Part shown: positions 36,958 through 46,528 of the stretch, in pieces | Layout of the letters: each line of letters opens with the position of its first letter | Position numbering within the stretch: the first letter of the stretch is position 1 | NCBI GenBank assembly: GCA_031418215.1 | Contig: JANOXC010000119.1 | Span: 1 to 64,000, forward strand | Direction of reading: 5' to 3' | DNA: 64,000 nt | From: JANOXC01 sp031418215 | Lineage (GTDB): Bacteria > Bacteroidota > Bacteroidia > AKYH767-A > OLB10 | Notes under the pieces: generated by a model | What the model was told of the DNA's origin: nothing | The model's database searches: none | What the model saw: only the letters and a program-made list of their open reading frames with translations | Position numbers and translations under genes: made by a program

Positions 36958-37725
36958 ATGAAAATCGTTTTAGTTACCGGTGCAACATCCGGATTTGGAA
37001 AAGCCATTGCATTAAAATTTGCGCAGCACGGGTTCAGTGTCATTATCACCGGAAGAAGAACAGAAAAGCTGGCTGCTTTAGAAGATGAAATTAAGCAAAC
37101 CTTTGAAACGAAGGTTTTTACACTACCATTTGATGTTCGAGATAAAAAAGCTGTAAACAATGCGCTTAATTCATTACCTCATGATTGGAAAAAAATTGAT
37201 GTCTTGGTCAACAATGCCGGACTTGCACAGGGGCTTTCTACTTTTCAAGATGGAGATATCGAAGATTGGGACACCATGATCGACACTAATATTAAAGGGT
37301 TGTTGTATGTTTCAAGAGTCATAATGCCTTGGATGGTAGAACAAAAACAGGGGCATATTATCAATATCAGTTCCATTGCCGGAAAAGAAGCTTATGCAAA
37401 AGGAAATGTCTATTGCGCAACTAAGCATGCCGTTGACGCAATCTCCAAATCAATGCGTATTGATCTTTTGCCTTATGGCATTAAAGTGACTGCCATCAAT
37501 CCGGGTGCAGCAGAAACAGAATTTTCGATTGCGCGTTTCAAAGGTGATGCTGAGAGAGCGAAAAGCGTTTATCAGGGCTATGAACCTTTGCATGCAGAAG
37601 ACATCGCTGAAGTGGCTTATTTTGCCGCCAGCAGACCGGCTAATGTTGTATTGAATGATATTACAATTACGCCATTGGCTCAAGCAAACACATCGCATCT
37701 TATTAGAAAGGAAGTGAAGAGTTAA
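36958..37725 (+). CDS. ydfG: YdfG-like NADP-dependent short-chain dehydrogenase
   Basis: A 255-residue classical SDR. Cofactor motif TGATSGFG at residues 7-14, NNAGLA, catalytic NISSIAG and YCATK, and the long matches EDWDTMIDTNIKGLLY and RFKGDAERAK that are shared with E. coli YdfG, which oxidises L-allo-threonine, L-serine and 3-hydroxy acids with NADP+. An Arg-Arg pair (GRRTEK) after the second strand fits NADP preference. The start is set by the immediately preceding intergenic string of TTTAAAC repeats. The exact substrate in this organism is inferred only. Confidence 0.85.
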   Translation: MKIVLVTGATSGFGKAIALKFAQHGFSVIITGRRTEKLAALEDEIKQTFETKVFTLPFDVRDKKAVNNALNSLPHDWKKIDVLVNNAGLAQGLSTFQDGDIEDWDTMIDTNIKGLLYVSRVIMPWMVEQKQGHIINISSIAGKEAYAKGNVYCATKHAVDAISKSMRIDLLPYGIKVTAINPGAAETEFSIARFKGDAERAKSVYQGYEPLHAEDIAEVAYFAASRPANVVLNDITITPLAQANTSHLIRKEVKS

Positions 37726-37750
37726 GGAGAAACTTATCGTAGTTGGTAAT

Positions 37751-37785
37751 AATATTGAATATTGAATATTAAATATTAAATATTG
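37751..37785. repeat. 7-bp tandem repeat, five copies of AATATTG/AATATTA
   Basis: Five perfect-register units: AATATTG, AATATTG, AATATTA, AATATTA, AATATTG. It lies in the 114-base gap between the ydfG-like gene and the amidohydrolase, just upstream of the latter's putative promoter. Confidence 0.85.
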
Positions 37786-37816
37786 AAATCTGTTCATTGC
37801 CACTGACGATACAAAT

Positions 37817-37824
37817 TAATTTTG
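37817..37824 (+). promoter_or_regulatory. Bacteroidota -7 box (TAATTTTG)
   Basis: Exact TAnnTTTG match, 15 bases before the amidohydrolase ATG. ATTG at 37796-37799 is a possible -33 element at spacing 17. This implies a very short leader. Confidence 0.45.
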
Positions 37825-37839
37825 CCAATTGTAAATTGA

Positions 37840-39459
37840 ATGAAAATACATCAAGTTATATATATATTTCTATTATTCACCTCTTGTCGGCAAAAACAGG
37901 AAGCTGATAGTATTTTTTATAATGGACATATATATACCGTTGACAGCGCTTTCAGTAAAGCAGAAGCCTTTGCAATCAAGGATGGTAAAATTCTGGCTGT
38001 TGGAAGCAATATGGAAATGGAAAAGTTTTCCTGCAATAATAAAATTGACCTCCAAGGAAAGTTTGTATTTCCCGGATTTATTGACGCACACTGTCATTTT
38101 TTTCATTATGGAATTGATCTAAAAAAAATAGTACTTTACGGCACAAAATCATTTGAAGAAATTATTGATTCGCTTGTTGTAAATAAAAATAACCGATTCA
38201 TGGGTTGGCTTTTTGCCCGTGGTTGGGATCAAAATGACTGGGTGGATCAATCTTATCCTGTTAAAACAAAACTCGATGAATTGTTTCCTGATGTTCCGGT
38301 TTTCCTGATGCGCATTGATGGCCATGCCGCTTTAGTGAATCAGAAAGCACTTGATATAGCAGGCATCACTGCCAATACAAAAGTTAATGGCGGCGAAGTT
38401 GTTCTCAAGAATGGAAAACCTACCGGATTACTAATTGACAATGCTGTTGATATTGTTAAAAATAAAATACCTGAGCCAACCCTTGCAACCCAGCAAGAGG
38501 CTTTGTTAAATGCTCAACAAAATTGTTTTGCCGTAGGTTTAACAACGGTTGATGATGCAGGATTGGAGCTAAAAGAGATTAACCTAATACAGGACTTTCA
38601 AAAAGAAGGATTATTGAAGATGCGTATTTATGCAATGATCATGTACAATTCAAAAAATGCTGATTACTTCTTTAAGCACGGCAAAATCAAAACAGAAAGA
38701 CTTAATGCTTGTTCCTTTAAAATATATGCAGATGGTGCTTTAGGTTCTCGGGGAGCAGCACTTTTACAATCTTATAGTGATCAGCCCAATCATAATGGAT
38801 TTTTGTTACAAAATACGGACTCTCTCCTTATTGCGGCTAAGGAAATTGCAGCCCATGACTTTCAATTCAATACACATTGCATCGGCGATTCTGCCAATCG
38901 TTTAATGCTGCATTATTATCATGTAGCACTTAAAGGGAAAAAAAATCAACGATGGAGGATTGAACATGCACAGGTTGTTGCTCCTGAAGATTTCAAATTG
39001 TTTAAAGAGTACGAAGTTATTCCATCGGTTCAGCCAACACATGCCACCAGTGATATGAATTGGGCTGATGAAAGACTTGGACCCATTCGGATCAAAAGCG
39101 CATATGCATACAAAAAGCTGCTGGGACAAAATAATATGATTGCAACTGGTAGCGATTTCCCGGTAGAAGACATTAATCCGCTCTATGGTTTTTATGCAGC
39201 AGTTGTAAGAAAAGATAAAAACAATTTTCCACCAGAAGGATTTCAGATAGAGAATCGTCTCACAAGAGAAGAAGCGCTGAAAGCTATGACGATTTGGGCC
39301 GCTTATGCCAATTTTGAGGAATTAGAAAAAGGCAGTCTTGAAAAAAGCAAGTTTGCTGATTTTGTCGTACTTGAAAATGATATTATGAAATGCAATCCCG
39401 AAAATATTTATTCTGTAAAAGTATTACAAACCTATGTCAATGGAGAAAAAGTTTATTAG
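37840..39459 (+). CDS. Amidohydrolase (Amidohydro_3 / YtcJ-like), predicted lipoprotein
   Basis: A 539-residue metal-dependent hydrolase. The N-terminus MKIHQVIYIFLLFTSC is a lipoprotein signal with Cys16 as the lipidation site, placing it in the periplasm or on the outer membrane. Metal and active-site landmarks of the Amidohydro_3 family: DAHCHFFH (HxH), KIYADGALGSRGAALL (with the Lys/Asp that follow the first metal site), NTHCIGD (His), RIEHAQVV (His) and TGSDFPVE (catalytic Asp). Relatives hydrolyse N-formyl or N-acyl substrates or cyclic amides; the substrate is unknown. The surrounding genes give no pathway clue. Confidence 0.9.
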   Translation: MKIHQVIYIFLLFTSCRQKQEADSIFYNGHIYTVDSAFSKAEAFAIKDGKILAVGSNMEMEKFSCNNKIDLQGKFVFPGFIDAHCHFFHYGIDLKKIVLYGTKSFEEIIDSLVVNKNNRFMGWLFARGWDQNDWVDQSYPVKTKLDELFPDVPVFLMRIDGHAALVNQKALDIAGITANTKVNGGEVVLKNGKPTGLLIDNAVDIVKNKIPEPTLATQQEALLNAQQNCFAVGLTTVDDAGLELKEINLIQDFQKEGLLKMRIYAMIMYNSKNADYFFKHGKIKTERLNACSFKIYADGALGSRGAALLQSYSDQPNHNGFLLQNTDSLLIAAKEIAAHDFQFNTHCIGDSANRLMLHYYHVALKGKKNQRWRIEHAQVVAPEDFKLFKEYEVIPSVQPTHATSDMNWADERLGPIRIKSAYAYKKLLGQNNMIATGSDFPVEDINPLYGFYAAVVRKDKNNFPPEGFQIENRLTREEALKAMTIWAAYANFEELEKGSLEKSKFADFVVLENDIMKCNPENIYSVKVLQTYVNGEKVY

Positions 39460-39475
39460 GAAATAAAATGTAAGG

Positions 39476-40657
39476 CTATGGAAGTTCATCTATTTTCTCA
39501 ATTAATAATAGCGTAGGCTTGAAGTCGACTCCGGATTTCTGACCTAGTTCCAAAGCATGCTCTGCTACCTTTTTTGCTTCGGCCTTTTTACCCATCTTTT
39601 GTTGAATAAATGCAAGATTGTAATTATGTTTATATATATCCAAAAGGACTACTGATTGTTTAGCCCAAACTTCTGCATTGGCAAGTAATAAAGTATCGTA
39701 GGATCTGTCGCACACTTCTTTGGCTACTTCACTCAATTTACGGGCGTCATCCATGCAATACTTTTCAATAAAGGATGGTGCGGCTTTAGCATACTCTGTA
39801 TAATTTCCTTTGAGCCTAAGAACATTTAATTCAACATATGCTAAAATCTTTTGATTAATGTCCAAACCACTATTTAAAAGATTTTTTTTCAATAATGCAA
39901 ATTTTACACTATCCAATTGTTGAGTTGCCTTCATCATTGATGAATTATAAATGGCCATCATTTTCATGTTTACACTATCAGCAGTAAACTTTTTTTCGAA
40001 AGCCGGCTTATTCGCAATAAAAGTTTTCATTACAGGTTGCAAAGGGTCCAACAAAACATCCCATATTAAACGCCAGTTATCATTTTTGGTAAGGTCTTCA
40101 ACCGGGACTTTTGAAAAGTAATCACTTAACTCCTTCTGACTGCTAATACCTGCTCGCTCTCTCATTATAAAATAAGTGCGGATTTGATCTGTCGTAGCAG
40201 TACCATCATTAAATTTCTTTTCAAATGTCCTATATTGTTTTTCAGGATTCATGGCATCTTTACCAAGCTGAAGCATTTCAGGGATTTTTTGTTCACCGGT
40301 TGTACGGTGTACAATGTTTCCGGATGCATCTAAAAAAAGCAATCCTGGATACTTGGTAATACGATAACTTCTTGCAAGTTCCTTTCCTTCTTTTTCCATA
40401 TCTAGCTTAATGCAAACAAAGTTAGCATTGTAAAAAACGCCTAAAGCAGAATCAAGATACACAGTTTCAGCCATTGTTTTACAATGTCCGCACCAATCTG
40501 CAAAACCATGAAGGAAAACCATTTTATTTTCTTTCTTAGCCAAACTCAGTGCTTCCTGAAAGGTAATATGACGAAACAAAATACCATTAATAGTATCAGC
40601 CTTAACTAAATTAGCAAAGTAAAACAGCGATATACAAGCGACTACAATTTTTTTCAT
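39476..40657 (-). CDS. Exported thioredoxin-fold protein with C-terminal helical region
   Basis: About 393 residues from the ATG at 40655-40657; this start gives a normal signal peptide (ends NLVKA), while the longer in-frame start 20 codons upstream does not. Residues about 30-140 are a thioredoxin fold with WCGHC at 55-59 and the cis-Pro loop TKYPGLLFLD. The WCGHC dithiol is that of thiol oxidoreductases of the periplasm (thioredoxin_7/DUF255-like group). The remaining 250 residues are alpha-helical and TPR-like at the end (ALxLGQKSG, KKAEAKKVAEHALELG). Role in periplasmic redox or cytochrome maturation is inferred. It is convergent with the amidohydrolase gene, 16 bases apart. Confidence 0.85.
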   Translation of the reverse strand: MKKIVVACISLFYFANLVKADTINGILFRHITFQEALSLAKKENKMVFLHGFADWCGHCKTMAETVYLDSALGVFYNANFVCIKLDMEKEGKELARSYRITKYPGLLFLDASGNIVHRTTGEQKIPEMLQLGKDAMNPEKQYRTFEKKFNDGTATTDQIRTYFIMRERAGISSQKELSDYFSKVPVEDLTKNDNWRLIWDVLLDPLQPVMKTFIANKPAFEKKFTADSVNMKMMAIYNSSMMKATQQLDSVKFALLKKNLLNSGLDINQKILAYVELNVLRLKGNYTEYAKAAPSFIEKYCMDDARKLSEVAKEVCDRSYDTLLLANAEVWAKQSVVLLDIYKHNYNLAFIQQKMGKKAEAKKVAEHALELGQKSGVDFKPTLLLIEKIDELP

Positions 40658-40851
40658 AATCCTTCTACTTATTAAATTATTTATTGTTTTCAAAGTTATG
40701 TTAATTGCTATTTTCAAGTATGAATTAAGTGTGAATGAAATTCAACTATCAACTAAATAATTTTAACGAATTAGCTGGTTTTCAAGCATATATTTATATA
40801 GTTTGTATAAAAGCAAAGTTTGATTTTAAAAATTTTGCTCCCAGATCTTGT

Positions 40852-41286
40852 CTATTTCCCACTAAAAAACATCATGGCTTTAGCCAACGCAAAGCAGAAA
40901 AAATGCAATTGCTCCTGCTTATTATCCGTTTCACCGTTTAGTGTTGCACGAAATTGATCCCATAAAGCTTCAGGGGCATCAGGCGTTGGAATGCAATAGT
41001 ATTCAGGAGCACTTCTTACTTTTTGATAAACCAATATCACTGCACAAGGACTTGTTTCTCCAACCCTGAATAATCCTTTGAACTCAGCTTTCCGTTCACC
41101 ATATTCATAAGTCGCCAGATCCGAAACAGAGTATCCTCCTTTCAGATCCACCTTCATTGTCAATAACATTCTATATCCAATACTTCCAATCTTGTACTCC
41201 GCTTCTGTTGTTTGTTTTATCTGCGCCGAAGAAATATATCCTAAGCTTAAGAAAATTACAAGTAATATTATTTTAGTTTGTTTCAT
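40852..41286 (-). CDS. Exported protein of unknown function
   Basis: A 144-residue protein with a signal peptide at 1-22 (ends GYISSAQ). The mature part has beta-rich segments (AEYKIGSIGYRMLLTMKVDLKGGYS, AEFKGLFRVGE) and one Cys pair (SPCAVILVYQ and YYCIPTP), and ends in a helix. I do not recognise the family. It may be periplasmic. The neighbour on the same strand is the DUF4442 protein, 37 bases upstream, so they may be co-transcribed, but no functional link is apparent. Confidence 0.65.
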   Translation of the reverse strand: MKQTKIILLVIFLSLGYISSAQIKQTTEAEYKIGSIGYRMLLTMKVDLKGGYSVSDLATYEYGERKAEFKGLFRVGETSPCAVILVYQKVRSAPEYYCIPTPDAPEALWDQFRATLNGETDNKQEQLHFFCFALAKAMMFFSGK

Positions 41287-41323
41287 AACATTGATTTTAA
41301 TTTTGCGAATTTAACGGATTGGT

Positions 41324-41830
41324 TTAAATTTTAGTTTTAACGGCATCCCATGTTTTTATTTGCCAAATTGGAAAGCCTATACAGATGAGATTGTTTTTCC
41401 CATCAAAAACCTCGATATTTAATTCCTTTACCAAGGAGCCTGCAGATTGCAATGGGATAATTATTTCATCTGAAATCCATTTTGCAGGCAATTGAAACCT
41501 GGCAAACACATCCTGCTTAGCCTGGTATTTATAAACAATATTCAATTGCTGCAATATGAAACGGTATTTTGATGTGTCAATCGTCCTAGCAAGAGTTATG
41601 CCTGAAATATATTCACATAAGGTGGCCAAGGCGCATGCATGTATACTATTGATGTGATTTTTATTGCTTCTTATGAAGGGCAAAATCATTGTAATAGCGT
41701 CATCTTCTACGCTTACAATTTTAATATGATGCGGGTTGTTAAACGGAATTTTTCGTTGCAATAGTAGGTTAAGCAACCAGCGATGAACAACAGATTTCTG
41801 TGCATTATCAATCAATTTTGCAATCATCAT
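41324..41830 (-). CDS. DUF4442-type hot-dog-fold protein
   Basis: A 168-residue cytoplasmic protein. The pattern IPFNNPHHIKIVSVEDDAITMILPFIRSNKNHINSIHACALATLCEYISG (residues about 29-78) is the hot-dog core of DUF4442/YiiD-like thioesterase-fold proteins: a two-strand start, then N-H-x-x-S-x-H-A followed by the central helix. It therefore likely acts on an acyl-CoA-like ligand. A second Met at residue 2 is an equal start. Fifty-two bases separate it from the nitronate monooxygenase gene on the same strand. Confidence 0.8.
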   Translation of the reverse strand: MMIAKLIDNAQKSVVHRWLLNLLLQRKIPFNNPHHIKIVSVEDDAITMILPFIRSNKNHINSIHACALATLCEYISGITLARTIDTSKYRFILQQLNIVYKYQAKQDVFARFQLPAKWISDEIIIPLQSAGSLVKELNIEVFDGKNNLICIGFPIWQIKTWDAVKTKI

Positions 41831-41882
41831 TGTAAATAAAAATTATTATTCATTGGAAAATAAATCACACTTAATCAATAAG

Positions 41883-42887
41883 TCACTTAATGACATTCGA
41901 CAGTTTTTCATAAGCCTTTAAAAGTTCTTGTTCCATCCTGTCAACAATTTCTTTACAGCTCGCGATATCATCAATCATTTCAACGCTCTGCCCTGCACAC
42001 CATAATGTCTGATAATTGCCCGGCTTAACAGCCCTTTCCAATTTTTGAAGGCCTCTCACTTGTACCAGCATTTTAAAATATTTTTTTGTGAATGAATTTC
42101 TATTCATCCATCGCTCGAGCCAGTTTTGGTGAAGCCCAATTTTTTGCGCATAAGGTGTATTAATAACTGAGCATGGCGTTCCTGAAAGTCTTTCAGTCAT
42201 TACAATATCTTCCATGCCTGAATCCACTACTGACTGTTTATATTCCTCACTTACCTTCGCTTCAATAGTTGCGATAAAACGGGTTCCTATACTTACACCC
42301 TGAGCACCACAAGCCAGCATGGATAGCATTGCTTCCCCTGTGGCCACGCCACCGGCAGCAACCACAGGAATATTCGGAAAATGCTTTTTCAACGAAGGGA
42401 TCAATATATAATTTGGATGAGGCCCTGCATGTCCGCCTGCTCCCAAACCTACAGCAATAAAACCATCACATCCTAATGAAGCTGCTTTCTTAGCATGAAC
42501 CAGATTGGTGACATCACAAAACACTTTTGCACCGTAAGCATGTGCCTTTTCGATTACTTCTGAAGGATTGCCAAGGCTGGTAATGAAAAAAGGCACCTTT
42601 CGTGATATGCAAATTTCAAGGTGTTTTTTATAAAGCGGATTCGTTTGCTGAACAATAATGTTAACTCCAAAGTTGCCAGGCTTCCCCTGCTGGGACAGCA
42701 TGGACAGGTGAAGATTATCAATGATGTCTTCCAGCGCTCCTTCTTTTCGGTAATTTAACGTTGGAAAAGTGCTCATGATCCCGGATTGAATCCCGGCAAT
42801 CATCATTTCCTCATTGGAAACCAAAAACATGGGTGCCATTATTACAGGGAACCTGATGTTTAATAACCTTGTCAATTCATTTTGCAC
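41883..42887 (-). CDS. Nitronate monooxygenase (2-nitropropane dioxygenase-like)
   Basis: A 334-residue FMN-dependent TIM-barrel enzyme that oxidises alkyl nitronates in characterised members. Landmarks: an early FPVIMAPM, then GVNIIVQ, the FMN-site GLGAGGHAGPH (about residues 149-159) and GVATGEAMLSMLACGAQGVSIGTRF in the phosphate-binding half. The length is in the normal range. The family also includes enoyl reductase FabK-like enzymes, but the GGHAGPH motif favours the nitronate monooxygenase group. Cytoplasmic. Confidence 0.88.
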   Translation of the reverse strand: MQNELTRLLNIRFPVIMAPMFLVSNEEMMIAGIQSGIMSTFPTLNYRKEGALEDIIDNLHLSMLSQQGKPGNFGVNIIVQQTNPLYKKHLEICISRKVPFFITSLGNPSEVIEKAHAYGAKVFCDVTNLVHAKKAASLGCDGFIAVGLGAGGHAGPHPNYILIPSLKKHFPNIPVVAAGGVATGEAMLSMLACGAQGVSIGTRFIATIEAKVSEEYKQSVVDSGMEDIVMTERLSGTPCSVINTPYAQKIGLHQNWLERWMNRNSFTKKYFKMLVQVRGLQKLERAVKPGNYQTLWCAGQSVEMIDDIASCKEIVDRMEQELLKAYEKLSNVIK

Positions 42888-43018
42888 GTGCTATGTCCGT
42901 TTTTAACATTGATAGTGTAAATCTCTTTCTTTTTATACTATTGAAGGCGTCCCTTTAAATAATTTTATTTTAGTTTTATCAACTGGAAAAAGGTCATCAA
43001 TCAACTATAAGAAAAATC

Positions 43019-44782
43019 ATGGAAGTTAAGCGCTTGTTTGATCTAATAGCAAATTATCTCGAAGCATTCCCCGGAAAGAAGGATGCTTTAGCCAGTAAGG
43101 AGAACGGTGCATGGCAGACTTATAGTATTGACACCTTTGCCGAAAACGTTGCGTTGGTGAGTTATGGCCTGATGGCTATGGGCCTGAAAAAGGGTGATAA
43201 GATCGTCACTTTAAGTAATAACCGGCCTGAATGGAACTTTCTCGATCTAGGCATGTTGCAGATTGGCTGTGTACATGTTCCTATTTATCCAACTATCAGC
43301 GATATCGACTTAAAATATATATTGCACGATGCAGATGTAAAATTGATTGTGGTGTCAAGTATTGAGCTGTGGGACAAAATACAAACAGCCATAGAAGGAA
43401 TAACCCTTAAAGGTGCTTTTACTTTTAATGATATTCCGGGCAAACCGCATTGGACAGCAATTCTTGATGAAGGAAGAAAGAATCAGCAGCAGAACGAACT
43501 TGAAACAATAAAAAACTCGATTGATGCCGATGATCTGGCTACTTTGCTCTATACTTCTGGAACAACAGGTGTTCCAAAAGGAGTAATGTTATCTCATAAC
43601 AATATTGTAAGTCAACTTTATGCTGCCTGGAAATTATGCCCTGTTGGTGTAAATGGAAAGGCATTAAGTTTTTTACCGCTTAATCATGTATATGAAAGGG
43701 TTCTAACCTATTTATATATGTTTAAAGGTGTTTCCATTTATTATGCGGAGAGTATTGAAAAGGTATCCGACAATCTCAAAGAAGTGCAACCTCATATTTT
43801 CGGCTGTGTGCCACGTTTGTTTGAGCGGGTATATGATAGGATTGTAGCCAAAGGCAGTGAATTGTCGGGTATTAAAAGTAAACTTTTTTTATGGGCGCTA
43901 AATCTTGGATTAAGGTATGAAATCAACGGTGCGAATGGCTGGTGGTATGGACTGCAATTATATATAGCACGAAAACTGGTCTTCGTCAAATGGCAGGAAG
44001 CGCTGGGCGGCAATGTGCAGGTTGCCATCAGCGGCGGTGCTGCATTACAACCACGTTTGGCAAGGGTGTTTTGGGCAGCAGGCATTCCTTTGTTGGAAGG
44101 ATATGGACTTACAGAAACAAGTCCGGTAATTACCGTGAATACATTAGAGCCGGGCGGACTTCGTTTTGGCACCGTTGGCAAACCATTAGATAAAGTAACA
44201 GTCAAAATCGCTGAAGATGGCGAAGTGCTTTGCAAAGGACCCAATGTCATGCTAGGATATTATAAACATCCTGAATTAACTGCTGAAGTTATTGATAAAG
44301 ATGGCTGGTTTCATACAGGAGACATTGGTGAAATGGAAGAAAACTTTTACCTGAAAATTACAGATCGCAAGAAAGAGATTTTTAAAACCTCAGGAGGAAA
44401 ATATATTATTCCACAGATGCTGGAAAATAAACTCAAGGAATCACGTTTTGTTGAGCAGGCTATGGTAATAGGTGAAAATCAGAAATATGCTGCAGCCTTT
44501 ATTGTTCCTGCATTCGTTTTTGTAAAAGACTGGGCTGAGAAAAAAGGAATGAAATTTAATTCCAATGAAGATATTATTCAGAACAAAGTAGTTCGTGAAA
44601 AAATCAAAGAGGAAATTGAACAAATAAACAAGTCGCTGGGAAATTTTGAAACGATAAAGAAATTTGAGTTGCTCCCAACTGAATGGACAGTTGATGCCGG
44701 CGAGCTAACCCCGAAATTAAGTTTGAAGCGCAGAGTAATTTCAGATCGAAATAAGGAGTTATTTGATAAGATTTATATTTAA
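43019..44782 (+). CDS. Long-chain acyl-CoA ligase (AMP-forming)
   Basis: A 587-residue ANL-superfamily enzyme that activates fatty acids to acyl-CoA via acyl-AMP. P-loop YTSGTTGVPKG at about residues 179-189, GYGLTETSP near 361, HTGDIGEM near 436 (the Asp binds AMP ribose) and the C-terminal catalytic Lys in LTPKLSLKRR near 562-571. The 80-residue C-terminal subdomain and overall length fit long-chain FACS (FAA1/FadD15-like). It is soluble with a peripheral hydrophobic stretch. Activity on free fatty acids would serve the desaturase downstream at 45402. Divergent from the nitronate monooxygenase. Confidence 0.93.
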   Translation: MEVKRLFDLIANYLEAFPGKKDALASKENGAWQTYSIDTFAENVALVSYGLMAMGLKKGDKIVTLSNNRPEWNFLDLGMLQIGCVHVPIYPTISDIDLKYILHDADVKLIVVSSIELWDKIQTAIEGITLKGAFTFNDIPGKPHWTAILDEGRKNQQQNELETIKNSIDADDLATLLYTSGTTGVPKGVMLSHNNIVSQLYAAWKLCPVGVNGKALSFLPLNHVYERVLTYLYMFKGVSIYYAESIEKVSDNLKEVQPHIFGCVPRLFERVYDRIVAKGSELSGIKSKLFLWALNLGLRYEINGANGWWYGLQLYIARKLVFVKWQEALGGNVQVAISGGAALQPRLARVFWAAGIPLLEGYGLTETSPVITVNTLEPGGLRFGTVGKPLDKVTVKIAEDGEVLCKGPNVMLGYYKHPELTAEVIDKDGWFHTGDIGEMEENFYLKITDRKKEIFKTSGGKYIIPQMLENKLKESRFVEQAMVIGENQKYAAAFIVPAFVFVKDWAEKKGMKFNSNEDIIQNKVVREKIKEEIEQINKSLGNFETIKKFELLPTEWTVDAGELTPKLSLKRRVISDRNKELFDKIYI

Positions 44783-44881
44783 TTCATTCAGGGTTATATA
44801 TTAACTCGTTCAACTATCTGTAGTGCTTAACAACTCTTATTCGGTTACTGGCTTTCTAATTATAAACTGTTTAATATAATA

Positions 44882-45262
44882 ATGCCTAAAACTGAAATGC
44901 AAAGCTCTTTTAGTATGAAGCAAAGGTTGCTGAGTTTTAAATATGCTGTTAATGGATTGGTCGTTTTATTCAAGTCGGAGCATAATGCACACATCCATAC
45001 AATAGCCGCTGTAGTAGCGATTTTTCTTGGTTGGTTTTTAAAAATTGAAAAGGGTGAATGGCTTTGGATCATTTTAGCAATTGGAATGGTATTTATTACA
45101 GAGCTGCTAAATTCAGCAATAGAATATTTAGCCGATGTTGTAAGTCCGGGGCAGCATGAGAAAATTGGTAAAGTGAAGGACCTTTCAGCCGGCGCAGTGC
45201 TGGTCGCAGCAATTATTGCCTTACTTATTGGTTGCATGATTTTTATTCCCAAACTGGCTTAA
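44882..45262 (+). CDS. dgkA: Diacylglycerol kinase / undecaprenol kinase family
   Basis: A 126-residue, three-helix membrane protein of the DgkA family, which phosphorylates diacylglycerol or undecaprenol. The cytoplasmic active-site motif ELLNSAIEYLADVVS (about residues 79-93) and KDLSAGAVLVAAI near 104-116 carry the acidic and Gly residues conserved in E. coli DgkA and Gram-positive UdpK. The N-terminus has an extra 12 residues before SMKQRLLSFKYAVNGL. The gene follows the acyl-CoA ligase by 99 bases. It acts at the inner membrane, recycling lipid carriers or diacylglycerol; which is not decidable from sequence. Confidence 0.92.
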   Translation: MPKTEMQSSFSMKQRLLSFKYAVNGLVVLFKSEHNAHIHTIAAVVAIFLGWFLKIEKGEWLWIILAIGMVFITELLNSAIEYLADVVSPGQHEKIGKVKDLSAGAVLVAAIIALLIGCMIFIPKLA

Positions 45263-45401
45263 CCTTTTTCTTAAAAAATCTGAATCAACAACTAATACTT
45301 CTTCACTATTAACGGTTGGTATTTTCAAGTTTTTTACTTTAGCGTTCACGCCACATTGAGAACAGATTCTTATCTTCACCTTATTAAATAAATCAGCAGC
45401 A

Positions 45402-46469
45402 ATGTCAAGTGTAAAATTCCTTCATCAAAACAGTGCATTTTATGATACTGTAAAAAAACGTGTGGATGAGTATTTCATACAAAACAAAATTTCCACCTAT
45501 GGCAATTGGAAACTATACAGTAAAACGTTAACGTTGATTCCTGCAGCTATTATCATTTATTTTTCTGTACTCTTCATATCGCTGCCTCCTGTAATTGCCA
45601 TTTTACTTTGCGGGTTGCTAGGTTTTGTGATGGCCAGTATTGGTTTTAATGTAATGCATGATGCTTGCCATGGGAGCTACTCTTCTAAAAAGTGGCTTAA
45701 TAATATACTTGGATTGACATTGAATTGCCTAGGGGGAAACGCCTTTCTTTGGAAAATAAAACACAACATCGTTCATCACACCTACCCCAATGTCGATGGC
45801 ATGGATGATGACATTGCCAAGTTTCCTGTTATCCGTCAATGCCACTCTCAGCCTTATGTAAAAATACACCGCTACCAACATATTTATAGTGTGCTGGTGT
45901 ATGCACTCTCCTCCTTCCTTTGGGCTTTTGTGATGGATTTCGTTAAATACTTCGGTCAGAAAATATATACTACGCCAATTAGTAAAATAAGCAGAAAGGA
46001 GCATTTTATTTTCTGGGGCAGTAAAATATTGTATGTGTGTTTTTATGTTGCACTGCCCATTTATTTATTGGGATTTACTCCATGGCTCATTGGTTTTACT
46101 GCCATGCATTTGGTTATGGGTCTTACTTTGGCAATGGTATTCCAATTGGCACATGTTGTTGAAGACACTCATTTTGAAGACGCTGAAAAATCAAAAACGA
46201 TTGAAGTAGAATGGGCTGTTCACCAAGTGCGGTCTACAGCCAATTTTGCCATGAACAATAAGTTTATCTCCTGGCTGGTGGGTGGCTTAAATTTCCAGAT
46301 TGAACATCATCTTTTCCCACGAATCAGCCATGTGCACTACCCGGCCATCAGTAAATTTGTTCAGGAAAGTTGTGAGCAATACCATATTAAATACGTTCAC
46401 TTCCCAACGATGGGTGCTGCAATTAATTCGCATTTTCGGTTTATGAGAGCACTTGGTGCCGGGCATTAA
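45402..46469 (+). CDS. Membrane fatty-acid (linoleoyl/acyl-lipid delta-6-type) desaturase
   Basis: A 355-residue di-iron desaturase with four hydrophobic segments. The three His boxes are all present: HDACH at 86-90, HNIVHH at 121-126 and QIEHH near 300-304. The Gln in the third box is that of front-end (delta-5/6) acyl-lipid desaturases, though bacterial members with this box also act at other positions. Iron-dependent, O2- and electron-donor-dependent; no fused cytochrome b5. It probably adjusts membrane fluidity. The box TACTTTAG at 45335-45342 is 59 bases upstream. Confidence 0.92.
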   Translation: MSSVKFLHQNSAFYDTVKKRVDEYFIQNKISTYGNWKLYSKTLTLIPAAIIIYFSVLFISLPPVIAILLCGLLGFVMASIGFNVMHDACHGSYSSKKWLNNILGLTLNCLGGNAFLWKIKHNIVHHTYPNVDGMDDDIAKFPVIRQCHSQPYVKIHRYQHIYSVLVYALSSFLWAFVMDFVKYFGQKIYTTPISKISRKEHFIFWGSKILYVCFYVALPIYLLGFTPWLIGFTAMHLVMGLTLAMVFQLAHVVEDTHFEDAEKSKTIEVEWAVHQVRSTANFAMNNKFISWLVGGLNFQIEHHLFPRISHVHYPAISKFVQESCEQYHIKYVHFPTMGAAINSHFRFMRALGAGH

Positions 46470-46528
46470 TGATTGGCAAATGTAAACTGAATCCAAAAGT
46501 TGTTTCAGCAGTTAAATTACCCTACTTT

